DNA of 64,000 nt, taken from positions 51,656,406-51,720,405 of the forward strand of contig NC_083603.1 of assembly GCF_029168945.1 (NCBI RefSeq), read 5' to 3'. The DNA comes from Cannabis sativa (lineage: Eukaryota > Streptophyta > Magnoliopsida > Rosales > Cannabaceae). Positions within the stretch are counted from its first letter, which is position 1. Each line of letters starts with the position of its first letter. The notes under the pieces were generated by a model. That model saw nothing but the letters and a program-made list of their open reading frames with translations. It was not told the DNA's origin and did no database searches. Made by a program: the position numbers and the translations under genes. This document shows, in pieces, positions 32,251-44,207 of this stretch.

Positions 32251-33534
32251 ATGCCAAGTTATGTGAAGTTTATGAAGGAAATCCTGTCAAAGAAGAGAAA
32301 GATGGAGGATTATGAGACAGTGGCTCTAACTGAAGAGTGCAGCGCCATCCTACAGAAGAAACTCCCTCCTAAACTTAGAGATCCAGGGAGTTTCACTATT
32401 CCTTGTACTATTGGGAAAATTGAGGGAATAAATGCACTTTGTGACTTGGGAGCCAGCATTAACTTGATGCCTCTATCGGTGTTTAAAAGATTGCAGTTGG
32501 GTGAAGCAAAGCCAACAACAGTAACTCTCCAATTGGCGGACCGATCACTAGCCCATCCTAGAGGAGTCGTTGAGGATGTGTTAGTTAAGGTTGACAAGTT
32601 CATCTTTCCAGCTGATTTCATCGTTTTGGATATGGAAGAAGATAGCAATGTCCCAATTATTCTTGGGAGACCATTCTTGGCAACTGGCCAAGCCTTGATC
32701 GATGTTCAGAAGGGTGAATTAAAGCTGAGAGTCCAAGGAGAAGAAGTGGTCTTTAATGTGCTAAAGGCTATGACGTACCCAAAGGCAAGTGATAACTGTT
32801 TCTTCATTGACTTGATTGATGAAATGGTGAGTGAGAAAAAGTTGCTAGATGATCCTCTTGAACTAAGTCTAACTGAAGATGAATTGACGGAGCAAGAAGG
32901 ACAAGAGGTCATGGGGTATGTGAAGTGGCTTGATTCCTATGGGCCCTTGAACAGAAGATATTTTAAGGAATTGGGAGCAGTTCCAAAAGAGCTAAAGCCA
33001 TCTACTGAAAAGCCTCCAGAACTTGAATTGAAGGTGCTTCCTAGTCACTTGAGGTATGAATTTTTGGGTCAAGATAAAAAGCTACCAGTTATTGTTTCAG
33101 CTTCTCTCTCTGATGTGGAAACTGATAGACTTTTGAGGGTACTCCGAGCTCATAATAAGGCCATCGCTTGGACACTAGGTGATGTTAAAGGAATCAGTCC
33201 TTCAACAGTGATGCATCGAATTCTCATGGAAGACAATGCCAAACCAACAATTGATGCTCAACGAAGACTTAATCCACCCATGAAAGAAGTTGTCAGAAAA
33301 GAAGTAGTTAAGTGGTTGGATGCTGGAGTTGCTTATCCTATTTCAGATAGTAAGTGGGTTAGCCCGGTGCAAGTGGTCCCAAAGAAAGGTGGAATGACGG
33401 TGATCAAGAATGAAAAGAATGAGTTGATTCGTACAAGAACAGTCACTGGTTGGAGGATCTGCATCGATACAGGAAACTCAACAAAGCAACAAGAAAAGAT
33501 CACTTCCCTTTGCCCTTCATTGATCAAATGCTAG
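32251..33534 (+). pseudogene. Athila-like protease and start of reverse transcriptase (frameshifted)
   Basis: The frame resumes with MPSYVKFMKEILSKKRKM. The protease active-site block CDLGASINLMP lies near 32439-32471, followed by the flap-side block VPIILGRPFLAT. After a linker, the RT start is seen (KWVSPVQVVPKKGGM). A one-base loss near 33465-33470 shifts the frame inside the conserved RT block and the ORF ends at 33534. Together with the gag break this prevents a Gag-Pol fusion. Confidence 0.85.
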
Positions 33535-34595
33535 ACAGATTAGCGGGGCAAGAATATTACTATTTTCTTGATGGATATTCTGGATACCACCAGATAGCTA
33601 TAGCACCTGAAGATCAGGAGAAGACTACTTTCACATGTCCCTATGGTACCTTTGCTTTCAGAAGAATGCCCTTCGGCTTGTGCAACGCCCCTGCTACTTT
33701 TCAAAGGTGTATGATGGCTATTTTTTCAAATTTGATTGAATCTTGTATTGAAATTTTTATGGATGATTTTTCAGTGTTTGGTTCTTCCTTTGATCATTGT
33801 TTGGAAAATCTGGAAAAAGTGCTAACAAGGTGCGAGAAGTCTAACTTGGTGTTAAACTGGGAGAAGTGCCACTTTATGGTAACAGAAGGAATTGTTCTTG
33901 GGCACAAAATTTCAAAGGCAGGAATTGAGGTGGATAAGGCAAAGGTTTCAACAATAGAAAATTTGCCACCTCCAGTTTCTGTAAAAGGAGTGAGGAGTTT
34001 CCTAGGACATGCTGGCTTCTACCGCAGATTTATCAAGGACTTCTCCAAAATCTCAAAACCTTTATCTAGCTTACTTGTAAATGGAGTTCCATTTGAGTTT
34101 GGAGAAGATTGTTTAAAAGCTTTCAAGATTTTAAAGGAGAGATTGATTACAGCACCGATAGTAACTTCACCAAATTGGGAATTGCCGTTTAAATTGATGT
34201 GTGACGCAGGTGACTATGCCATTGGAGCGGTTTTGGGTCAGAGAGTTGACAGAGTATTCCACACAATCTACTATGCTAGTAGAACTCTGAATTATGCTCA
34301 ATTAAATTACGCCACTACAGAGAAAGAAATGCTGGCAATAGTGTTTGCTTGTGACAAATTTCGACCCTACCTGATTGGAAATAAGGTAATTGTCTACACA
34401 GATCATTCAGCAATCAAATACCTTATGACCAAGAAGGACGCAAAACCAAGACTGATTCGGTGGGTACTTTTACTTCAAGAGTTCGACTTAGAGATAAAAG
34501 ATAAAAAGGGCACCGAAAACCTGGTAGCAGACCACTTGTCAAGATTAGAGCTGCAAGAGAGTCAGAATACAAAGGAGGTACAAATAAATGAGTAA
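33450..34595 (+). pseudogene. Athila-like RT core and RNase H
   Basis: The true frame resumes at about 33470 ([16 protein letters not shown]). RT motifs follow in order: [28 protein letters not shown] and FMDDFSVF (about 33756-33779), with the two catalytic aspartates. RNase H has [13 protein letters not shown], then [19 protein letters not shown] and TDHSAIKYL. An in-frame TAA at 34593-34595 separates it from the integrase in the same frame. The ATG at 33450 is an artefact of the frameshift. Confidence 0.88.
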
Positions 34596-35924
34596 TTTCC
34601 TGATGAACAACTCTTTAGTGTGAGGGAAAACCTGATGGTACCGTGGTACGCTGACTATGTTAATTTCTTGGCTGCAAAAATAACTCCACCCGAGCTTTCG
34701 CGTCAACAATTGAAGAAATTATTTTCTGAGGTGAAACATTACTATTGGGAAGAACCAATCCTCTACAAGCACTGCGCTGATCAGATAATAAAAAGATGTG
34801 TGCCTGAAGAGGAGATGTATTCTATCCTAAATCACTGTCATGCTTTACCATGTGGGGGACATTTTAGTGGAAATAGAACAACTGCAAAGGTGTTGCAAAG
34901 TGGATTCTTTTGGCCAACGCTATTCAAGGATGCTACTACTTTTGTAAAGGCATGTGATCGTTGTCAACGAACAGGTAATATCTCAAGAAGAAACGAGATG
35001 CCTTTAACAGGAATTTTAGAAGTTGAATTGTTTGATGTGTGGGGAATAGACTTTATGGGTCCTTTTCCTTCATCCTTTAGCAATCAGTACATTCTTTTGG
35101 CTGTTGATTATGTGTCTAAATGGGTCGAAGCTTCAGCTACACCTCAAAATGATGGAAAGACAGTTCTCCGCTTCTTACAAAAGAACATTTTTACTCGGTT
35201 TGGTACTCCTCGAGCAATAGTAAGCGATGAAGGGAGTCACTTCTGTAACAAGCAGTTTGAAGCACTTCTTTCAAGATATGGTGTCCGACATCGAACTGCT
35301 TTACCATACCATCCCCAAAGTAATGGCCAAGCTGAAATTTCTAATCGGGAGATTAAGATGATTCTAGAGAAAACAGTGCAAAGATCAAGGAAAGATTGGT
35401 CAAGAAAGTTAGATGACGCACTGTGGGCATACAGAACTGCTTTCAAAACACCGATTGGCATGTCCCCATATCGGTTGGTGTTTGGAAAGGCTTGTCATTT
35501 ACCGGTGGAGTTAGAGCATAGAGCTTTTTGGGCCATGAAGACTCTTAACATGGAACTAAAAGCTGCAGGGGAGAAAAGACTATTACAGCTGAATGAGCTA
35601 GATGAGTTTCGGAACGAAGCCTATGAAAACGCAAAGATATACAAGGAGAGAACTAAAAAGTGGCACGATCAAGGTCTAATACGGAAAGAGTTTCAACCAT
35701 GGCAGCAAGTGTTACTCTTTAATTCAAGGCTGAAATTGTTTCCTGGAAAGTTGAAATCAAGGTGGTCGGGACCATTCACGGTGGTCAAGGTGTTTCCTTA
35801 TGGAGCGGTGGAGTTAAAAGGTGAAAGTCCAACAACTTTCAAGGTTAATGGACATCGTTTAAAGCTCTACTTAGGAGGTCAGTTTGACCAAGCCAAGTCC
35901 GCCATGATCTTGGCACCACTTTGA
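34596..35924 (+). CDS. Athila-like integrase (open, separated from RT by one stop)
   Basis: The frame continues directly past the TAA. Zinc-binding residues appear in [13 protein letters not shown] and CDRCQRTG. The catalytic triad is present: D in WGIDFMGPF (about 35045), D in VSDEGSHF (about 35225), and E in [12 protein letters not shown] (about 35335). A GPF-type C-terminal module ([18 protein letters not shown]) follows. It ends at 35924. All three catalytic residues are kept, unlike the integrase of the Tat-like element. Confidence 0.88.
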   Translation, partial: FPDEQLFSVRENLMVPWYADYVNFLAAKITPPELSRQQLKKLFSEVKHYYWEEPILYKHCADQIIKRCVPEEEMYSILNHCHALPCGGHFSGNRTTAKVLQSGFFWPTLFKDATTFVKACDRCQRTGNISRRNEMPLTGILEVELFDVWGIDFMGPFPSSFSNQYILLAVDYVSKWVEASATPQNDGKTVLRFLQKNIFTRFGTPRAIVSDEGSHFCNKQFEALLSRYGVRHRTALPYHPQSNGQAEISNREIKMILEKTVQRSRKDWSRKLDDALWAYRTAFKTPIGMSPYRLVFGKACHLPVELEHRAFWAMKTLNMELKAAGEKRLLQLNELDEFRNEAYENAKIYKERTKKWHDQGLIRKEFQPWQQVLLFNSRLKLFPGKLKSRWSGPFTVVKVFPYGAVELKGESPTTFKVNGHRLKLYLGGQFDQAKSAMILAPL

Positions 35925-36900
35925 AGTGCAAGGCTCAGCGTCCAGCTGTATGACGATAAAGACAGCGCTTCTGGGAGGCAACCCAAGTATTATTTTTCGT
36001 TAGACTTTTGATTATGTTTTAGTATGCTTTAGTATTGTTAATATTTTCAATTTTTAGATTAGTACCAGACATTATTTCTTTTTAATTGAATCGTGAAAAG
36101 CGTGAAAAAAAAATATATATATAAAAAATAATTTTTCGACCTGAGCCCAGTAGTCGCGACTAGCCTTTGGCCTAGTCGCGACCTATTTTCCAAGTCGCGA
36201 CCTTAGTCGCGACTTCCTGATTTTCCAGAGAGGCAGGAAATTTTATTGTGAGCTAGTCGCGACTAGCCTTAGGCCAAGTCGCGACTTGCTCACCAAAATT
36301 TCTATAAATTCACACTTTCCCCCTCATTCAACCCTACACCAACAAAATTCAAATTTCAAATCCTCTCAGCCGACCCTACCCTTTTTCCATCTCAAAAATT
36401 CAATTTTTCATCTCCAATCTTCAATCTTTTCATCTTTTCTCAAATTTCTTAAACCTAATCTATTCAATAACCCGATTTCACTCAACGATATACACATATT
36501 ATCAAAACCCACACCAAAAAAATAACCCAAATCCAAAAATCACCATTGTTTTCACCTTCAACCTCAAGCTTTCAAGAACATTCAACAATGGAGGTGGAGT
36601 AAAGCTTTTTCGGGTTTGTAAGTATCACTTTCTTCATTCTTTAAAGAATTTGATTATTTTTTTAGATTTTGAGTGATATAAATGTGTGTGGTGCAAAAAT
36701 ATTGATTATATTGGGTTGTTATTATTGTATTGTGGTATTGAGTGTTTAAGAATATTGTTTGAGTGAATTTTTATTTTTGGGATAGAGAAAATTTAAGGGG
36801 AAGTGCTGCCCAATTTTTTTTTAGAAAAAAAAAAGTTTTAGAAAAAAAAAGAGTTTCAGAAAAAAAAAAAATTTCGAAAAAAAAGAAAAGGAAAAAAAAA
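35925..36900. other. Spacer upstream of the env-position ORF, with palindrome cluster
   Basis: No gene is seen. 36153-36285 holds six copies of GTCGCGAC. From about 36500 there is a possible 5' leader with a donor-like GTAAGT at 36618. A-rich sequence (36810-36900) leads into the next ATG. Splicing of a subgenomic RNA here is plausible but not shown. Confidence 0.5.
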
Positions 36901-38079
36901 ATGGCACCAAAGAGGACTAGGAATGTTGAAGAAGGTTCGTCTTCAAACCCTCCACCAACGGGTTTTGATAGAACCCGCTTTGGAAATATCGAGGACAACA
37001 ATCGCTTCGTGAGGTTAAAGAATAGGGCTTATATTGAAGATCAGGGTATTGAATTCCTGGAAAATCCCTTGAGGTGCCAACCTCGGTTTGAAACAATCAG
37101 AGCTCAAATTGAAAGAATGAAGTGGGGAAGCTTTGTGGATACTCGGGGTCGGGCTAATGTTACTATGGCCTGTGAATTCCTTGCGAATTGGCCTGACCGC
37201 CGGAATGGGGAAGTGAAGGTGCGTGGAAAGAAAGTTCCCGCCACTGCTGATACATTCAATGTGATGTTCTCTGTCCCAGATTACACTAGGGAGGAACAAC
37301 GCCTCCGAATTATTGAGGAGGAAGAGCAGTTTGATGTGGTGGATGTGGCAGAGACAGTGGGATTTCCTGGGTTGAGGTTCCATGACAATGATGGTACCGA
37401 GGGGTCGCCCAATATTCTATACCGGTGTGAGCTGAACCCGGTGGCAAAAACATGGCTGTACTTTGTGAGTGCTCGGTTAGTGCTCAACAAGCATTTTTCC
37501 GATGTCCAAATGGATCGCCTGAAATATGTGTACGCCATAATGAAGGGGTACAACATTAATATTGGACAAGTCATAAGGCAAAGCATTGAGCAGATCGTGC
37601 AAGGAGCCATGGGAGGTGGTTTTGGTTTGGCAGGAGTTATCACAGAACTCAGCGGGGCATATGAAGTTCCCCAGTTAAAGTATGACAACACGGTGTTGCC
37701 ACTTCGCAAGATGGACATCGCCTTTGTCAACAGGCTGAAAGAGCCACACCCCTATGGCCAGCCACCACCTGATGCACCGCAAGGGCGTAGGCGGCAACGT
37801 GAGCCTAGTGTTGAAGAAGAAGAGGAGCAACCACTACAATTGCCTAGGCCCATCGATCCTACAACACAATACACTCATGCACAGCTGAGTTATATAATTC
37901 AGCAGAACAACCACATGCAACAATACATGGTGCAGAGGAGTATCTATGATGAGGGACAAGTTCAGCAACTCAACTCTCTTATCAACAGAATGAACATTGG
38001 GATTGATGACCCGAACTACTTGGCACAACCTCCTCGGTTCTATCCCTATGACCAGCCGCCACCACCCAACCCTTTCTGA
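36901..38079 (+). CDS. Athila-like env-position ORF ('putative plant transposon protein' type)
   Basis: 392 codons are open from the ATG at 36901 (MAPKRTRNVEEGSSSN). The upstream in-frame ATG at 36763 would add only lysine-rich translation of an A-rich leader. The central domain (about residues 45-270) includes NPLRCQPRFETIRAQIERMKW, VRGKKVPATADTFN and WLYFVSARLVLNKHFSD. It resembles the domain found in the third ORF of many Athila copies and in plant 'transposon protein' annotations. The C-terminus is acidic, then Q/P-rich. I see no signal peptide or convincing membrane segment, so a true envelope role is doubtful; function is unknown. It has no lesions while pol has three. Confidence 0.8.
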   Translation: MAPKRTRNVEEGSSSNPPPTGFDRTRFGNIEDNNRFVRLKNRAYIEDQGIEFLENPLRCQPRFETIRAQIERMKWGSFVDTRGRANVTMACEFLANWPDRRNGEVKVRGKKVPATADTFNVMFSVPDYTREEQRLRIIEEEEQFDVVDVAETVGFPGLRFHDNDGTEGSPNILYRCELNPVAKTWLYFVSARLVLNKHFSDVQMDRLKYVYAIMKGYNINIGQVIRQSIEQIVQGAMGGGFGLAGVITELSGAYEVPQLKYDNTVLPLRKMDIAFVNRLKEPHPYGQPPPDAPQGRRRQREPSVEEEEEQPLQLPRPIDPTTQYTHAQLSYIIQQNNHMQQYMVQRSIYDEGQVQQLNSLINRMNIGIDDPNYLAQPPRFYPYDQPPPPNPF

Positions 38080-39311
38080 AAGGGTCTCAGGTAAGTTTCT
38101 TCTCTCTGCATATTACTGTATACATTGGGGACAATGTAATATTTAGTTTGGGGGGAGAGACTTAAAAATTTTAAATTCTGCACTTTAATTTCTGCATTTT
38201 TAATTTTCTGTTTTTAGTTTTATTTTGCTTTAGTTAAGGAATGGCAATAAGCTTGACGATAGTTGTACACTGCTGATTAGTGTGATGTGATCTGAAACTG
38301 TAAAATAACTGTGTGCTTGATTTTGTTAACTCTTTGGATTAGTTTGGATGCTTAGAAACCTGTGTTTTTCTGCAAATACTCAAGTTGTGAAAATTGTTAT
38401 AATTGTTTTACTGTGGTTTGTGGTAAGATTGACAGGATAGCTTAGAACTTGCATGTTTATTCTTTTGAGGCGAAATCCTTGATAGTGTTCAATTGGAATA
38501 TGACTTAGGCATTTGTTGGATAGTTTGAGCCTTTCAAGCCTACCATAATGTGTATCCCTAGTTACCCTTTTGAGCCTTAACCTGTTGTGTTTTCACTCAC
38601 TGATTTGAAATTTTGCAACCACACTATTAATTTTGTTCTCACCATGATTATCCATGATATCATAAGCTATATGATTAGTTTGGGGAAAAAGAAACATTTA
38701 GTGTGACGAAATAGTGAGAGGGAAAAAAATATTTGTAAGATTGAGAAGAAAGAAAAAAAAAAATTGTGTAATTCAATGTCATTGAAAAAAAAATTGAAAA
38801 AAAAAGGTAAAGAATATGATTTCAGTGGTGTTGGAAAATAATAAATATATCTTCTCTCAATCTTGGTAAATGTGGGTACACTATGGGGTATTGAAAAAGA
38901 AAAGTAAGAAGCTTGTGGGTTCTGTTTGTGTGCTTATGATATCTTGAGCCAGTATTTTCTTTTGCCTATCCCTGAATATCTGAGCCATACTACCTAAGCC
39001 TTGAAAAGACCTAATGATTCCGAAGAACACTGTTAACATTAGTGGAGAAAGGTAAGCATGCGAGCTTATGAGTTATCGGGCTGTGGAGCTGATGGAAAGA
39101 GTAAAACTCTTATAACAATGTTTCACATTTGAGTAGATTGTTGCAGTTGTATGTAGTGTTATTAATTGAGCATCCGAGTTAATTGTTAAAGTTAATAAGA
39201 TCAAAATTCTAGTTTATGCAAGGAAGAAAACAGAGCATGAGTCAGCAGCGTAGTAATTATCTGATAGCGTAGTTAGTTTTTTTTTTATCTTACTCGGGGG
39301 CGAGTAAGAAT
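38080..39311. other. Non-coding 3' region of the Athila-like element
   Basis: No ORF is seen. ATTGGGGACAATGTAATATT followed by AGTTTGGGGGGAGAG at about 38125-38157 is a polypurine-like string regularly seen downstream of Athila ORFs. The rest is AT-rich. Confidence 0.6.
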
Positions 39312-39327
39312 CTAGTTTGGGAGATTT
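39312..39327 (+). promoter_or_regulatory. Polypurine tract of the Athila-like element
   Basis: CTAGTTTGGGAGATTT immediately precedes the 3' LTR start at 39328. Confidence 0.7.
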
Positions 39328-40547
39328 TGTTAGGTTATAGTTAACCTATGTTTCGGGTCTTTAAAATTAGCATTATCTCGTCTATTGGTGTCTTTTGGAA
39401 CAGTTTTACGCTTGATTTTCATTATTTCAGGTTCCCGGGGTGTTAAAGTTCGAATTCAGTCAAATGGCAAAAAACTGGGACAAACTTGGAAAAAATTGGA
39501 AAATTCGGCTCCAGGCGCATCAGTAGTCGCGACCTCCAGAGAGCCAGGTCGCGACCCTTTTTCCTGGTCTCGACTTCGAGAATTTGGCAGAAACTCGGTT
39601 TTGTTTTGCCTGTAGTCGCGACCAGCTTAAATGCTAGTCGCGACTAGGTACGGAAATCGCAGATTTGACCTAATTTTGATTTTTCTCTCAATTGGAGGCA
39701 CACCACTCATCCCTATATAAGGAATACGACATTGAAGGTCAGAACTAAGCAAAAACAGACCTAATAGTGGAGGCAAGTGGAGAGGAAGCTATCTTGAAGA
39801 CCCGGAGCGATACCACCTTCTAGTTTCTTTCTTTTACCTTTTTTAATTCTTCTTTATGTTTGTTTTTATTTCTGAATTAATCATGGATGTTTTTAGAGTG
39901 ATTATGAACTAAATTTCCCAATAAGGGAGGATGATGATTGTTGTTTAAGTTTATGCCTAGTTAATAAATAATTGCCATTCCTTCATCTTATGTGTGAATA
40001 CTATCTTTATTTGTGTTTAATTCCATGTGCAAGCTTGATCACCTTTTACATGTATAATGATCTCAATTCGAAATCTGAAAAGTGAGAATTGAGAATGCTA
40101 AAATTTGGATAGTCTAGGTTCTGATGTAAAACGAAAGTATTTACATAGCCTCAGTGACTAATAGATTATTGCTTAATGCTGATTTTATGTTGATTTAATT
40201 AAGAAGTTAATTAGAGAACATAAGATTTAGAACCTAAAAGATCTGAAAAGAGTTAGGTTAATTTATAATCTGTCATTCACATTGAGATAAGGATAGCAAT
40301 TAGGTATTAACATAGGTAGCTTATCAACAGGATTCACCTCCCTAATCTCTCATCTTGATTAATCGTTGTCTATTTTCTCTTTAATTTTCTGAGTTATTTA
40401 CTTTTAAATTGCAAACTTATTATTTTACCGAATAGAATCATAAGTATAGTTTAGTAGTACTTAATCCAATTCCCTATGGTTCGACCTCACTTGCGTGAGA
40501 TACTACTTGATACGTACACTTGCGTAGTAAACATAATTTTCGTAACA
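39328..40547 (+). repeat. 3' LTR of the Athila-like element (1220 bp)
   Basis: It matches 29232-30466. Relative to the 5' LTR it lacks a short piece of the GTCGCGAC cluster (near 39565) and a few bases near 39600. Confidence 0.93.
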
Positions 40548-40552
40548 GGGTG

Positions 40553-41879
40553 ATACGTACATTTTGGGAACATGGTACTGCAATTGTGTGGGAGCGCTAA
40601 TCATAGATATGGAATCTATAACTTCTATCTAGACATAGAAGTGAAATGATGATTTCCTTCGAGCTTGGCTAAACAGTGATAAATGGTTGAGTACTCATTT
40701 CAATGATTATGTTAGTTCACTGAAATATCATTTATAGGTGGCTAAGTGTTTTAAGGATAAAATACATTGAAATGTGTAACGGTAAATTAATCCCTATACA
40801 ATGTAAATCATCTATAGAGGATCATTGATTTTTGGGATTATAACAATGTATAACTAATAGCGTATCTATATCGTGGACTATATAGAGCGTTATGTATAAC
40901 TGAGAGTATAATTCCAAGTTCTATGGTGGATGCAATGAGGAATTAATAAGTTAGTGAATTTACTTGGTAAATTCTAGATCTGCTTATTGGAAGCTCAGAT
41001 ATATAGGCCCATGGTCCCCATACTAGTTGAGACAATACTACTTGTAAGACTCAGTTAATTGATTTTAATTAATCAATTATAATTCTAAAATTAGAATATG
41101 TCTAGTTTATGAATTTTCACTAAGCTAGGGCTTAATTGTGAAGAAAAGAGATTCTAGGGTTTATTTGTTAATTAAGAGACTTTGTTAAGTCTAATTAATA
41201 AATATATTAAATGACAATATTATTTAATAATTAATTTTAGTTATTAAATAATTAGAATTGGCATTTAAGTGGTTAAATTGGAAAATAGCATTTCTTGAGA
41301 AAATAAGATGGAAAATTTGAAAAATAGCAAAATTGCAACGTGGGGCCCAATATCAATCCATGGCCGGCCACTCCATAGCAATTTACCATTTAATTTTTTC
41401 ATTATTTTAATGCCAAATAAATCTAACCTAACCCTAAGTGGTTTCCTATAAATAGGCAATGATGACTTTAAAGGAAAAGATGATGCAACACTTTCCTTCA
41501 GTAAAATTTTTAGCCTTCTTTCCTATACCAAAACCGAAACCCTATCTCTCTCTCTCTCTCCTCTCTTCTATTCAAACCCTAGAGTGATTAGAGTAAGTGC
41601 CCACACACATCAAGTGGTACTCAATCATAGTGTGTAAGGATGTGAAGAATCCAGTTTCAAGAGAAAGAGATTCAAACTCAGATCTTGGTGATACCCTGCT
41701 ATAGAAAGGATACAAGGGTTAGAGATCTGAGTGGAAGGAGACATTATATTCCGCTGCAACCACTGTAAGATTCTTGAAACTTTATATGTGTTTATTTCAT
41801 GTCGTTTTAGAAGTTTATATTTAGGATGTTAATAACATACTTGTTAGTAAATCTAGATCCTAGTAAAATAATTCCAACA
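40553..41879 (+). repeat. Copia 3' LTR, second segment
   Basis: It continues the split LTR and ends ATTCCAACA at 41879. A TATAAATA box is at 41447-41454. Much of it is recognisably the reverse complement of the TR-GAG LTR, for example the strings around CCATGGTCCCCAT and GAAGGAGACATTA, confirming common family descent. Confidence 0.85.
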
Positions 41880-43690
41880 GTTGCTTGTTTTGTAGAGCAT
41901 CTATAGTTGGTGGTGGTAATATTCAAGAGCTTCTTGGTATCTTTGAGGCGACTTCAGGCCAAAAAGTAAATCTTGGGAAGTCCTCGATCTTTTTAGTCCT
42001 AACTCTGAAGAAAGTATGTGTGTTTAGATCTGTAATTCTCTGGGAACAGTAGAGGCTGATGAGCATAATAGGTATTTGGGGCTTCCAAACACAATGGGCT
42101 AGAATAAATCTGTTATTTTGGGGTTCCTTAAGGATAGAGTGAAAGCTCGTATTAACAGTTGTGAAGGGAAGCTTCTGTCTCGGGTAGGTAAAGCAATTCT
42201 TTTAATAAAGACAGTTTTTCAAGCTTTGCCAAGTATGATATAAGTGTTTTTTTTATTATTATTTTGATTCGTACATGCACTGAGATCCAACAAACTTCGT
42301 CGAGTAAGAGTAGAGGTATTGTGTGGATGAGCTGGGAACGAATGGCCAAAGATAAGAAGTTTGGGGGGTTAGGCTTTAGGCTTCTCCACGATTTTAATTT
42401 GGCTATGCTTGCTAAACAAGGGTGGAAATTTTTGGTATAGTCTAATTCTTTAGTTTTTAAGATTTATAAGGCTTGATATTTTCCAAATGGTGATTTTTTA
42501 TCTGCGCCCTTAGGAGCCAATCCGAGCTATGTGTGGCGGAGTATAGAGAGTTCCCAAAGTTTGATTAAACTAGGGGGCAATGTGATGTTGAAACAGGGGA
42601 ACAAATGGGTATCTTAAACCATCCTTGGTTACTTGATGATAATAATCCTTTTGTTACTACAAATAACAAGGGCTTGGAAAACCAATATGTGAATTCATTA
42701 TTATATGTGTGCAGTAGTGAAAGGGATGTGAATCTTATTCGAGACATGTTCAATGAATGTTATGCGAGATTGATATTGGGAGTGTCCATTAGTTTTTCTA
42801 TTGAAATTGATTACTAATATTAGCGTGGAGAGACATCGAGTCATTACTCAGTTAAGAGTGCCTATCGAATGCTTCAAGAACATAAAGAAGTGTGAGGGAG
42901 CGCTAATAACTCAGGGTTTTAGATGAATTTTTGGCAACTAAAGATACCTCCAAAGGTCAAAAATTTATTATGGAGGGCCTTAGCTGATTGTTTTCCCACT
43001 CGGATACAAGTAAAAATGAAGCATGTAATTGTTCCTTCTATTTGTCCTCTGTGTCAAAGTGCTACAGAAACGATCGCTCACCTGTTGTTATACTGTCTAT
43101 TTGCTACAACTTGCTGGAGTCATGTGGGTTTAACTGCTGGAGAGGGTAATTCTGTCTCTTTGGGTACATGGATATCTAGCTTATTAGGTAGTCATGATGA
43201 GAATAATGTGGGGTTAGCTACTACACTTTGATGGGCTATTTGGAAGGCTCATAATGAGCTATTTTGGGAGGAAAAATCTTCCTCAATTGATACTTTGGTG
43301 ATGTTGGCTAAATTCACTTTGGAACACTAGCCAAAAGCTCAATGTCAAGAAAAATTACTATCATGTGACCTTCAATAAAATAGCAATGGTGCTGAGTTTT
43401 GGTCTAAACCTAATACTAATGTATATAAAGTTAACATATGCTGACATTTTTGAAACTGAAGGCAAATATGAGATTGGTATTGTAGCTCGTGATGATTTGA
43501 TATGTTGGTGGAAGCTAGTTGCTGTTGTAAGTATGGCCGCATGGATGTAGTTGCTGTTGAGGCCTTTCGGGTTAAGGAAATTTTAAGTTGGATCAAGTAT
43601 AAACTATGGCAACTGATGGAGGTAGAAGCAGATAGTAAGATCACAATTCAAGCCATTCGAAGTTGCTTGGAGATGTGTTCTACTTTCAGC
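41880..43690 (+). pseudogene. Decayed L1-type LINE ORF2 (late RT, zf-RVT, RNase H-like end)
   Basis: Translation in shifting frames gives LFCRASIVGGGNIQELLGIF and SGQKVNLGKSS (the block after the FADD motif of plant L1 RT). It is followed by [55 protein letters not shown], and a zf-RVT domain, MNFWQLKIPPKVKNLLWRALADCFPTR with CPLCQSATETIAHLLLYC (42923-43110). Weak RNase H-like sequence ends near 43690. There are many stops and frameshifts. It begins exactly at the end of the copia LTR, so its 5' part was removed with the copia 5' half or lies elsewhere. Confidence 0.85.
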
Positions 43691-43885
43691 TAGAACTGTA
43701 AATAGCTTTTGTCATCTATGAGGCATATCTTTTTGCGTTTTGTAAAAGTTTTAGCAAATCGTGTTACTTATTATATTGCTCGACAATCTTGATTTTTTTT
43801 TATCGTAGAATCTGTAATAATCTTATTCTTATTGGTATGCAGACACTATTATATTCAGATTTTTGTTAGTTTCGGAAAAATGTTA

Positions 43886-44204
43886 GAGCATGTTTGGTAT
43901 TGTTTTCTGTTTTTTGTTTTAAAAAATTGTTTTTAGAAATGAGAACAAAAAATAATTTTTGAAGTTTTTAAAACACAAGTCACGTTTGGTTAGTGATTTT
44001 TAAAAACAATATTGACCTAAAGTGAATTGGTTTTTAAAACAGAAAACAACATTTTGTTGTTTTCAAAATTCTTGTTTTTTGTAACTTTGTTTTCTGAAAA
44101 CTGTTTTTAAAAAACAAGGCCAAACAAGCCAAATTGTTTTTAAAAATAATTTTCTGTTTTTAAAAACAAAAAACAGTTTTTTAGTTATGATGCCAAATAT
44201 GCAC
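43886..44204. mobile_element. PIF/Harbinger-type MITE (319 bp)
   Basis: Ends GAGCATGTTTGGTATTG and, inverted, GTGCATATTTGGCATCA are flanked by TTA on both sides (43883-43885 and 44205-44207). The interior is A/T-homopolymer-rich with long inverted stretches. TTA target duplications suit Tourist-like MITEs. Confidence 0.75.
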
Positions 44205-44207
44205 TTA

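Larger units (their letters stand above)
29232..40547 (+). mobile_element. Athila-like Ty3/gypsy element (11.3 kb)
   Basis: The TSD is GGGTG (29227-29231 and 40548-40552). LTRs are 1235 and 1220 bp, with about a dozen substitutions and three small indels by eye (near 99%), so this is the youngest insertion of the stack. The order is LTR, tRNA-Asp-type PBS, gag, protease, RT, RNase H, integrase, an env-position ORF, a non-coding 3' region, polypurine tract and LTR. This order, PBS and extra ORF fit the Athila lineage. Two frameshifts and one stop break gag-pol. Confidence 0.93.
26793..41879 (+). mobile_element. Truncated Ty1/copia element carrying a nested Athila-like element
   Basis: Only the 3' half of pol, a polypurine tract (GTGCAAGTGGGAGTT, 28661-28675) and a 3' LTR (28676-29231 plus 40553-41879, 1883 bp after removing the insert) remain. 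The 5' LTR and first half of the internal region are lost, so no TSD can be tested. The LTR begins TGTTGGGCTTTGTGCCCTAA and ends ATTCCAACA. The TR-GAG LTR has closely matching termini. Confidence 0.82.

Noticed and set aside
36763..36900. Upstream in-frame start for the env-position ORF
   Set aside because: The extra residues are lysine-rich translation of an A-rich leader; MAPKRTRN at 36901 is a more natural start.
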